A stretch of DNA of 64,000 nucleotides, taken from Flagellimonas taeanensis (GTDB taxonomy: Bacteria; Bacteroidota; Bacteroidia; Flavobacteriales; Flavobacteriaceae). The notes beneath the pieces were generated by a model, which worked only from the letters and a program-made list of their open reading frames with translations, was not told where the DNA came from and searched no databases. Each line of letters starts with the position of its first letter. The stretch's first letter is position 1. A program made the translations under genes and the position numbers. The stretch spans positions 124,001 to 188,000 of the forward strand of contig NZ_QXFO01000008.1 of the NCBI RefSeq assembly GCF_003584105.1. The letters are read 5' to 3'. Shown one piece after another: positions 29,797 to 37,140 of this stretch.

Positions 29797-30819
29797 ATGT
29801 ACCTTACCATATCAGCACAGAAAATGGGCAGTACCTATAACTCCAGTGTAGGGAACTATGTGGACTATCTGGAAAAAGAGAACGAGGACAGATTGCCCGA
29901 ACAAAGGGAGGAATTCTTTGACCAAGAGAACGACAACATAAGCCCTCAAACGGTCATCGATGAAATAGATGCCAACACCGCCAAACTGAGACAGAAAGAC
30001 CCGAAATTCTATTCCATAGTGGTCAGTCCCAACCAAAGGGAACTGAAGTCCATCGGCAATGACCCCAATATGCTAAGGGAATACACTAGGAAACTCATGG
30101 AGGACTATGCCAAGAGTTTCCATCGCAACCAAGAGATTAAGGCCGAGAACCTGAAGTATTATGCCAAGATAGAGCATGAGAGAACCTATCGGGGCTTTGA
30201 CATGCAGGTTCAGGAGAATGCCCCCTATCGAGGAGAAATAGCAAGGCTGAGGAACGAGATACGGAAAGTGGAAAGGGGCGAATCCATCGGAAATGTCAAA
30301 GAGCTTGAAAAAAGAATCAAAGAGCAAGAAAGATTGGCCCCACACAAACAGAACGGACAATTGGTGGCAGCCGGAATGCAAAAGGAGGGGCCACAGACCC
30401 ATATCCATATCATAGTCAGCAGAAGGGACGTAACGAACACCTACACACTTTCACCAATGGCCAAGCACAAGGCATCCGAAGTGGAACTAAACGGAAAAAT
30501 GGTCAAAAGAGGGTTTGATCGGGACAGCTTTTACCAAGCAGCAGAGAAGACCTTTGACAGGACAACGGGCTTTAAAAGGAACTATGTGGAATCCTATGTA
30601 GGGAGAAAGGCGCATGCCAAGGAACCGGGGAAGTTCTTTGCCAAGGTGATGGGATTGCCCACCAAGGAAAAGGACATGGCTTTTAAACTACTTAAGACAA
30701 TGGGGGTCAAGGCCCCCAGTATACCGGCCAATAAAGTGCAGATGGCTGTCAAGATCATAAAGGCTCTTGGGAGGGGTATCGATAAAGCAAGGGGCACAGG
30801 TGAGGATATGGGCTACTGA
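29797..30819 (+). CDS. Mobilization relaxase-like protein, BfmB/BtgB (DUF5712) type
   Basis: The 340-residue protein begins MYLTISAQKMGSTYNSSVGNYVDYLEKE and carries FYSIVVSPNQRELKSIG, a Tyr-bearing YYAKIEHERTYRG and GPQTHIHIIVSRRD. The last is the paired-His (H-x-H) metal site expected of a relaxase. This layout fits the BfmB/BtgB mobilization family of Bacteroidota. Such a protein nicks oriT and pilots DNA through a helper element's conjugation pore. No type IV coupling protein or mating-pair genes are in the window. Confidence 0.8.
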   Translation: MYLTISAQKMGSTYNSSVGNYVDYLEKENEDRLPEQREEFFDQENDNISPQTVIDEIDANTAKLRQKDPKFYSIVVSPNQRELKSIGNDPNMLREYTRKLMEDYAKSFHRNQEIKAENLKYYAKIEHERTYRGFDMQVQENAPYRGEIARLRNEIRKVERGESIGNVKELEKRIKEQERLAPHKQNGQLVAAGMQKEGPQTHIHIIVSRRDVTNTYTLSPMAKHKASEVELNGKMVKRGFDRDSFYQAAEKTFDRTTGFKRNYVESYVGRKAHAKEPGKFFAKVMGLPTKEKDMAFKLLKTMGVKAPSIPANKVQMAVKIIKALGRGIDKARGTGEDMGY

Positions 30820-31053
30820 AATCCAAAAAGTAGGTTGCGCCCTATCGTGTTTTTGCTTCACGCTTATCTACCGGAACACTACAAAAACCCGATAGGATCC
30901 ATGCGCAAAAGTTGGGGGTAAGGATTTGGGACTTTCTGGCAAATTGGATTATAAGTTTATCATGAAGGGATTGTTAAACCTATGCAAGTTGCAAGTATCT
31001 TACTTTATAAGTACATTTAAAATTTATGTTTTTCGGCAAATTTTAAATACCAT
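30820..31053 (+). repeat. Large inverted repeat after the relaxase gene
   Basis: CCTATCGTGTTTTTG (30841-30855) pairs with CAAAAACCCGATAGG (30882-30896) over 15 bp with one mismatch, enclosing 26 bases. It could be a terminator or a transfer/recombination site. The loop contains TTCACGCTT, and ATGCGCAAAA follows at 30901, both echoed in the candidate oriT at 28961-29020. The rest of the gap is AT-rich and marks the change to the low-G+C cassette. Confidence 0.55.
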
Positions 31054-32181
31054 ATGCCAAGTACTGAGATTAGATTAGAAAATAAATTGGGAGGGTGGAA
31101 AAGTAGCGTAGTTTCTACAGAATGTACCTTACACCAACTTTCACCATATATTGGAAAAATGAAATCTTCGATGGCCAAGGGATTGGTTGAAAATTTTTCA
31201 CATTATGGAGACACAGTTTATGATCCATTTGCTGGCTGTGGAACAATTGCCTTGGAAAGTTGGATTCTCGGCAGAAAAGTCATAGCTAACGACTTAAGCC
31301 CTTACGCGCATATTCTAACTATGGGCAAAATGAACCCGCTTAATACAGAAAATAAAATTTTAGAGACTATTGAAGAACTATCCAACGAGATTAAGGAGGA
31401 AGGATTAAAAACCGATTTAAGGCAAATTCCGGATTGGGTAAAAGAGTTTTTTGATGAGAGAACTTTACATGAAATCATTGTTTGGAAGGATAAACTTACT
31501 TCAAAAAATCAATGGTTTCTTCTCTCTTGCTTAATGGGGATATTACATCACCAAAGACCAGGATTCTTATCCTATCCATGCAGCCACACAGTTCCTTATT
31601 TGAGGACTAAGAAATTTCCCCCAAAAGACTTTCCGGACCTTTATAAATATAGGCCACTAGAACCTCGATTGCAAAGCAAAGCTCTCCGTGCAATAAGACG
31701 ATTACCTAAATTGGATTATGGATTGGCAAGAAACTGTTTTCAGAATAATTCTGAGCACTTAACTCCCCCTGTTAAAGTTAACTCTATCATTTCCAGCCCT
31801 CCTTATATGAGACGCCTTGATTATGGTAGGGACAATAGGCTTCGGTTATGGCTATTGGGAGAAAATAATTGGAAAGAATTGGACAATGTAATTTCCCCTA
31901 GTGAAAGTAACTTTTTGGATAGTATGAGAATTTGTTTTAGAACATGGTTGGACGTTTTGGTTGAGAATGGTAAGTGTGTGCTAGTCTTGGATGATAGCTA
32001 TAGTAAAAAATACGAATTATCATTAATTGATACTATTATCAAGATTGCATGTGAAGAAGTAGGAGGATATAGGCATCTAGGCAATTTTGAAGACAAAATT
32101 CCAAATGAAAGAAGAGTCCGAAGAAACCATTCAGGAAGTAAATCGGAAATAATTGTTGTCCTCGAAAAGGAAAAAATATAA
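31054..32181 (+). CDS. Site-specific DNA methyltransferase (N6-adenine or N4-cytosine)
   Basis: This 375-residue S-adenosylmethionine-dependent methylase has motif I DPFAGCGTIALES (about residues 56-68) and the catalytic motif IV as SSPPYM (about 247-252), the S-P-P-Y form of amino-methylases. The roughly 190 residues between them may be a target-recognition region, as in alpha-type order. No restriction endonuclease is adjacent. The next gene, a kinase-ATPase, starts 15 bases later, and all three genes of this block share low G+C, so the methylase probably marks self DNA for the cassette. Target sequence unknown. Confidence 0.88.
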   Translation: MPSTEIRLENKLGGWKSSVVSTECTLHQLSPYIGKMKSSMAKGLVENFSHYGDTVYDPFAGCGTIALESWILGRKVIANDLSPYAHILTMGKMNPLNTENKILETIEELSNEIKEEGLKTDLRQIPDWVKEFFDERTLHEIIVWKDKLTSKNQWFLLSCLMGILHHQRPGFLSYPCSHTVPYLRTKKFPPKDFPDLYKYRPLEPRLQSKALRAIRRLPKLDYGLARNCFQNNSEHLTPPVKVNSIISSPPYMRRLDYGRDNRLRLWLLGENNWKELDNVISPSESNFLDSMRICFRTWLDVLVENGKCVLVLDDSYSKKYELSLIDTIIKIACEEVGGYRHLGNFEDKIPNERRVRRNHSGSKSEIIVVLEKEKI

Positions 32182-32195
32182 CTTTTAAAATTAAG

Positions 32196-34700
32196 ATGAC
32201 AGCAGACAATTCAGACTATAATATAGGAATAAGCCCATGGAAAGATTATGTGCTGACTGAGTATAAAGGAAAAGGCAAAACAGGAAGAGTTTACAAAGCT
32301 GTTCGAAAAGGAGATAGTCAAGATATTTTAGCGTGTAAAATAATATCTCCTAAAAAACTAAGGCCTGGATGGGAAAATGAGTTAGAAAAACTTTCAAAGC
32401 TTAGAGGAGTTCCTAATGTAGTGCCATACTTCCACCACGGAGAATGTAAAAATCAAAATGACGAGCCAGTAGTTTTTATACTTTATCAATTCATAGATGG
32501 GTGGAATTTAAAAGAGTATGTAAAAATACATGGAGATCTTGAGCTTGTATTGATTGAACAAATTATCAAAACTGTGGCATCGGTTTTATATGCTTGCAAT
32601 GGTGTAAATATTGAGCATGGAGATTTACATGAGGGAAATATCATGATTAGCAGGCCCGATATTAGAATGATAGGCAACCCGCCGATTATTTGGATAACAG
32701 ATTTTGGATATGGAGGCTCTCATAATGACCTGAAGCCCAAAAATGATTTCAAACAGCTTTTTACAATTTTCACTGCACTTTTAAAAGGAATAGAAAGAAG
32801 CAGTCTAAACCCAAGAGATCGTATAGTTTTTGATAAAATGATTGAATTCAAAAACACAAAGGTCCTGGAATATGATCCAACTCAGGGAAGATTTGCGGGT
32901 CTAGAAGCGTTGGTGAACGAAATCGACGAAATTGGTAGAAATGCTGAAATAGAGGTTGCGATTGAAAAAAGGGGCGAAACTTCCATGGCCCCAGGGGATT
33001 ATCTATATGCGGAGGCTTTAGGTATAGATAAGAACGAATGGCAAATATTATTTGTTCCCGAAATACTGGGTTCAAAGAACTTACTAAGTAAGAATATAAC
33101 TATACTTACAGGAGCGAGAGGATGCGGGAAAACAATGACCTTTAGAAGGCTTACAGCATTTATGGATGGTCTAATCGGTCAAAGTTCCGGCGTTGAGGGG
33201 TCAGAACAGTTTGTTGGGTTTTATGTTAACTGCCGAGATTTGGTTGAAGCATTTCCTTATATTCCGTTTAAGACAAAGGTGCCAATCGATGATCAAATTA
33301 TTCATTTTTTTCATCTATTATGGTTTGCAGAATTATGCAAGTCACTTGCTATACAGAGAAAAAAAGAAGATTCATTTAAATGGTTAGATGATTTTACTTC
33401 TAAAATATTCCCGGACTACGAAACCCCTCCTAAAGGAACTGATATTTTGTCCTATGTTAGAACACATATTGAAGAGGCCAAAGAGAATTGCCGTTTAGTT
33501 AGGCTAGGGTTAAAAGATGGGTTTGAAAACTGGCCGGCATCTCGAATGGATTTTCTAGATTTAATGGTTCAAGAAACTCAAAAGAATGTTATTTGGATTA
33601 CAAAAAGACCTTTTTACTTTTTTTTAGACGATTACACCCTGCCTCTTATAAGTGGTCAAACACAGAGAATCTTGAATCCAATTCTTTTCAAAAGAAGGAG
33701 CACTCTTTTTTTTAAAATTTCTACCGAGTCTTCAAATAGCTTCGACATAACGGGTGTAAGAGGCAAACCATTGGAATTAACTCAAGATTTTGAGTTAATT
33801 GATATGGCAAATGAAAGCCTTCATCTTTCTAAATCTAGTAAGAGGGAATTATTAAACAAAATTTTTATTCCAAGAATAAAAAGACACCATTTACTGAAAG
33901 AAGAAAATTTCAGTTTAGACGACATACTTGGTAAAACCCCCTTATCAAATAACGAGTTGTCAAAAAAAATGAGGGAGGCTTCACAGGAAGGAAAGCAGCG
34001 TAAAATTTTATATCAGGGTGTAGACACATTTGTAGGGATGTGGTCAAGCGATACAAGAACTATGATTCAAATGTTTGTCGACATTCTCAAAGAAGCTGAA
34101 AACGATGTAGCTTTGGAGGCTACTTTAACACCTATTAAACCATCCATCCAAGATAGGGTATTTAGGTCTGCAGGCGGAGAATTTTTAAAATTTATGGAGG
34201 CCGTTACTGACCCGATGGACTGGGAAGATACGAAAGCAACAAAATTTAATAATGGAAAGTTTGGTATACATCTTAAAGATATAGTTGAAGCTTTTGTTAA
34301 TGTTTCAAGATTTGAGATGACCCAGGGGCCTTTGATTTCAAATCAAGGGCGACAGCATCCTAAACAAGCATTTAGAATTGAAATATTGGATAAATTTGAA
34401 TTATCTCCGGAAAGTAAGATGTTTTATAATGGCTTGACAAGGTGGCATATTTTTCTCCAAGATTGGAGAGGTAAAAGTGTTCGTGGAATGCTTACCCCAA
34501 GACTTTTTATAAATCGCCTGTTAATTCCCTATACAAATCTTTCTTTTTCCTCTCATGACAGTATCTCTTTGAACAATGAAGAGTTTATGAGTTTGCTGAC
34601 AAATCCTAAGGGGTTCTATATCTATTGGAAAGATAAGAAAAAGGATAAACTAGCGGATCCAAAGCAAACTAACCTATTTGAAAAAAATGAATTTACCTAA
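32196..34700 (+). CDS. Protein kinase fused to P-loop ATPase, candidate defence protein
   Basis: The 834-residue protein has a eukaryotic-like Ser/Thr kinase domain at about 15-250. It shows a Gly-loop (EYKGKGKTGRVYKAV), a VAIK-type Lys (ILACKII), a catalytic loop HGDLHEGNI at 141-149 with Asp 143, and DFGYG from Asp 169. A P-loop NTPase follows, with Walker A GARGCGKT at 306-313 and a Walker B-like YFFLDDYT near 473-480. The remaining 350 residues match nothing I know. Kinase-ATPase fusions beside a methylase recall phage-sensing defence systems (PglW-like, Stk-like), but the exact combination is not one I can name. The gene overlaps the next by 23 bases. Confidence 0.8.
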   Translation: MTADNSDYNIGISPWKDYVLTEYKGKGKTGRVYKAVRKGDSQDILACKIISPKKLRPGWENELEKLSKLRGVPNVVPYFHHGECKNQNDEPVVFILYQFIDGWNLKEYVKIHGDLELVLIEQIIKTVASVLYACNGVNIEHGDLHEGNIMISRPDIRMIGNPPIIWITDFGYGGSHNDLKPKNDFKQLFTIFTALLKGIERSSLNPRDRIVFDKMIEFKNTKVLEYDPTQGRFAGLEALVNEIDEIGRNAEIEVAIEKRGETSMAPGDYLYAEALGIDKNEWQILFVPEILGSKNLLSKNITILTGARGCGKTMTFRRLTAFMDGLIGQSSGVEGSEQFVGFYVNCRDLVEAFPYIPFKTKVPIDDQIIHFFHLLWFAELCKSLAIQRKKEDSFKWLDDFTSKIFPDYETPPKGTDILSYVRTHIEEAKENCRLVRLGLKDGFENWPASRMDFLDLMVQETQKNVIWITKRPFYFFLDDYTLPLISGQTQRILNPILFKRRSTLFFKISTESSNSFDITGVRGKPLELTQDFELIDMANESLHLSKSSKRELLNKIFIPRIKRHHLLKEENFSLDDILGKTPLSNNELSKKMREASQEGKQRKILYQGVDTFVGMWSSDTRTMIQMFVDILKEAENDVALEATLTPIKPSIQDRVFRSAGGEFLKFMEAVTDPMDWEDTKATKFNNGKFGIHLKDIVEAFVNVSRFEMTQGPLISNQGRQHPKQAFRIEILDKFELSPESKMFYNGLTRWHIFLQDWRGKSVRGMLTPRLFINRLLIPYTNLSFSSHDSISLNNEEFMSLLTNPKGFYIYWKDKKKDKLADPKQTNLFEKNEFT

Positions 34701-35715
34701 TTTACAAAGGGCGGAAAAATTAATAGCCTTAAAAAAAAGGTTATTCATTGGCGCATATGGATTTGAAGATAGAACAATAGGATGGTTACAATATCAATCT
34801 GAATTGACAAAGGGAGCGATATTAGATTCGGCCCTTATGTTTAATTATGATTTAAGTAATGATTTGCACCCAAGCCCGAATAAAACGACGCTAATACAAA
34901 CATTACTTAAACGATTGGGTTGTATTAACGGTATACAAGAAATAGGATATAATTGGGAAATGCCAAATAATATTGAGGATGAAATCGAAGATTTTTTTTC
35001 AAGGAAACTTAAATCTTATGAAGAAATCATAGTCGACATTTCAACTATGAGCAAGTATCTAATCTTGATATGTCTTCTTAAGTTAACGGAGTATAATGGC
35101 AGTATACGGATTGTTTATTCAGAAGCATCTAAATATAGCCCCTCTTATAAGGAATATTTGAAATCAAAAGACAACATGGCCTTTCTCGCAAAATATCCAA
35201 GTCAAGGGGTCGCGGCAATAGCTAGAGCACGTTGTCTTAGTAGTATTCGTATGCAGGGTCAACCAGTTACTTTAATAGCTTTCACATCATTTAATGAACA
35301 GCTTGTAAGACATCTTTTAGGAACTATGAATCCTCATAGATTGATTTTAATTAATGGACGACCTCCAGATCCTAAATTGAAATGGAGGGAAAGCGCCACT
35401 CAGGAAATACATAAAAAACTAATAGAAACTTTTTCTATATATAATCCTCTTGACAAGGACAATTTTATGACCAACAGTATCAGCACTCTTGATTATAAGG
35501 AAACAATAGATGTTGTAAATAAAATTTATAATGAAGTTGGTAATTATGAAAGAATTATTTGCGGGGTGACAGGAAGTAAAATGCAAACCGTAGGATTATA
35601 CTTCAGCAAGATTCTTCATCCCGATATTCATTTGGAGTATCCAACTCCTAGTAGTTACTACGTTGAAGGTCTTAGTCAAGGGGTAAAGAAAATACATGAA
35701 TTGATTATAAATTAA
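34678..35715 (+). CDS. Unknown protein with two CARF-like repeats, third gene of cassette
   Basis: I do not recognize this 345-residue protein by family. It seems built from two Rossmann-like halves. Each half has a hydrophobic strand ending in a small-residue loop with Lys and then a helix: EEIIVDISTMSKYLILICL (from about 115) and ERIICGVTGSKMQTVGLYF (from about 291). These resemble the (D/G)-x-[ST]-G-[ST]-K loop of CARF-type nucleotide sensors. A strand IRIVYSEASKY or IHLEYPTPSSYY follows each. The start overlaps the kinase-ATPase gene by 23 bases, so the two are coupled. A role as sensor or effector of the cassette is inferred only. Confidence 0.6.
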   Translation: MKKMNLPNLQRAEKLIALKKRLFIGAYGFEDRTIGWLQYQSELTKGAILDSALMFNYDLSNDLHPSPNKTTLIQTLLKRLGCINGIQEIGYNWEMPNNIEDEIEDFFSRKLKSYEEIIVDISTMSKYLILICLLKLTEYNGSIRIVYSEASKYSPSYKEYLKSKDNMAFLAKYPSQGVAAIARARCLSSIRMQGQPVTLIAFTSFNEQLVRHLLGTMNPHRLILINGRPPDPKLKWRESATQEIHKKLIETFSIYNPLDKDNFMTNSISTLDYKETIDVVNKIYNEVGNYERIICGVTGSKMQTVGLYFSKILHPDIHLEYPTPSSYYVEGLSQGVKKIHELIIN

Positions 35716-35798
35716 TTTGGCCTAGTGTAGATACCCCAAAAATTAGGGCAGGATTTCTACAGATCTAACATATTGATTTAAGTCTTGATGCTAGTTGT

Positions 35799-36044
35799 CT
35801 ATATTGGATTATCAGGCATAAAATCCTTCATACTACATTCAAGGTATTTCGCCAGTTCGTTCAACTGATCAAAAGAATACATGCTAGGCGAACTATCCAT
35901 TTCGATTTGACCAATGTAGCCACGTGTGACCCCGAATAGTTCACCAATATCTGATTGACTACGATTTAATTTATTCCTTCTAGCCTTCACAAGCCTCACA
36001 ATCTTCAATTCTATTTTTGTCTTTGGAGTAACTTTTTTTGCCAT
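35799..36044 (-). CDS. XRE-family transcriptional regulator
   Basis: The 81-residue protein is a single helix-turn-helix: LVKARRNKLNRSQSDIGELFGVTRGYIGQIE, then a C-terminal helix LNELAKYLECSMKDFM. It is convergent with the methylase-kinase cassette and ends 83 bases after its last gene. Small XRE proteins near methylases often act as controller proteins; here that role is only suggested by position. An inverted repeat 27 bases upstream of the start (36071-36116) is a likely operator. ATG 36044 gives the natural N-terminus (MAKKVTPKTK). Confidence 0.85.
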   Translation of the reverse strand: MAKKVTPKTKIELKIVRLVKARRNKLNRSQSDIGELFGVTRGYIGQIEMDSSPSMYSFDQLNELAKYLECSMKDFMPDNPI

Positions 36045-36070
36045 TCTTAAAAAAATATTCAAAAACATTT

Positions 36071-36116
36071 GCTTAGTTATCGCTAACACATTATGTTTGC
36101 ATAGTCATAACTAAGC
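36071..36116 (-). promoter_or_regulatory. Putative operator upstream of XRE regulator
   Basis: GCTTAGTTAT at 36071-36080 and ATAACTAAGC at 36107-36116 are exact 10 bp inverted copies separated by 26 bases. They lie just upstream of the regulator's start, in the position expected for autoregulation. No binding evidence beyond symmetry. Confidence 0.5.
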
Positions 36117-37140
36117 ATTTGTTGTGCTGTTCAACTTGACTATTACATCTATCAAATAGATTGTGAGTTTAATGAGCCTCAGCGTCCGAAGCTAGCATTT
36201 CGACACAACACGAGGCGGTAGAGTTAAACCCACGTCTAAAGCTATTATGTATCTTTACATAATTCTTTAGGCTGGGTTCTACTGAAAACCGTGTTGTAGG
36301 CTTGCTAGCGCCTGGACAAAGGTTGGATGTGGAATTCCAGCCTTTTCGCTTTTTAAACTCGTTCATCATAAGCTACTAGGGTATATGAAAACGAGTAGAG
36401 CAAATCCATTAAAGCACCTCCGCAGCAAATCATTTGCAGCTAATATCTCTATTTGCGGTAACAAACAGGTGCAATCCCAATCCCTTCAATTTAATCTTAA
36501 AAACATCAAATGCGCCTCGAATGAGCACCAAAAACTTCTAGCACCAAAAGCAAGGACGTGGCTCCATGCAGGCCAAGGGGGCAAACCCTTTGACTACTGT
36601 CCGCCAATACAAACCCCATGCCCACAGAAAATATGGGTTTACCGAGCTAAAGGCGGTTTTATTTTTTCAACATCAATTACAATGACTATAAAAGTAGCTT
36701 CTTTTCCTTTAACTGCAAATGGACATAGCGGGCTGTTTTTGAAATCTGATTTTCTTTGACCATTTATGACCAACTAAAACTCTAAAATAATGCTTTACTA
36801 TTTAAGGAATGTTCCAATAACTACATTTCATCTATTATTTAGGAAGAAGCCTAGAAACCCAATCTAATCCAAAGACTAAAGCTATGGGATAGACGCAACA
36901 TTTTCCGGTTCACGATATCATCTTTTGTCCCTTGGCTGATACATACACTTTTGGGGTATCCGGCCCTAGGACATTTTCATAGTCATTATTCATTAAGGAA
37001 CCCTATTTCCAACTGCATTTGGTACTTGGACGGGATGGCCTATGTCCGAACCTTGATGTCCTTCTTGGAGTTTTGCCTTTATGCTGACTTTTTGGACAGT
37101 GGAATACAAACTAACGCTTTACTCAAACGAACTCAACATT
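36117..37140. other. Non-coding region with 134 bp imperfect hairpin
   Basis: No convincing gene lies here. From 36184 to 36317 the sequence folds on itself around a TCTT loop (36252-36255). Successive arms are ATTATGTA/TACATAAT, CTAAAG/CTTTAG, AACCCA/TGGGTT, GTAG/CTAC, ACAACACG/CGTGTTGT, GCTAGCA/TGCTAGC and GTCC/GGAC, separated by small internal loops. GTTGGAT at 36322 fits the GTTRRRY box of an integron attC site, but the left partner is only GTTTAAT (36167). A second branched hairpin (36601-36656: CCGCC/GGCGG around AAACCCCAT/ATGGGTTT) ends in a T run. The rest, up to the SusC start, shows nothing identifiable. Confidence 0.6.
36601..36667 (+). terminator. Branched hairpin followed by T run
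   Basis: CCGCC (36601-36605) pairs with GGCGG (36652-36656). Inside it AAACCCCAT (36611-36619) pairs with ATGGGTTT (36633-36640), and TTTTATTTTTT follows. It could end a transcript that contains the 36184-36317 hairpin. Confidence 0.4.

Noticed and set aside
29797-30819. Self-transmissible ICE
   Set aside because: No coupling protein, VirB4-like ATPase or mating-pair genes were found in 1893-50480; only mobilization functions are visible.
31054-32181. Classic type II restriction-modification system
   Set aside because: No recognizable restriction endonuclease is next to the methylase; the neighbours are a kinase-ATPase and an unknown protein.
36184-36328. True integron attC site
   Set aside because: The right box fits GTTRRRY but the left box is one base off, there is no integron integrase, and no cassette-like gene follows. 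Kept only as a structural finding.
36169-36369. Open frame of 66 codons on the minus strand
   Set aside because: It lies within the 134 bp imperfect hairpin; base pairing explains the sequence better than coding.
36385-36759. Open frame of 124 codons on the plus strand after the long hairpin
   Set aside because: The residue order looks random, no family pattern is visible, and the frame runs through the branched hairpin at 36601-36656, so it is treated as non-coding.
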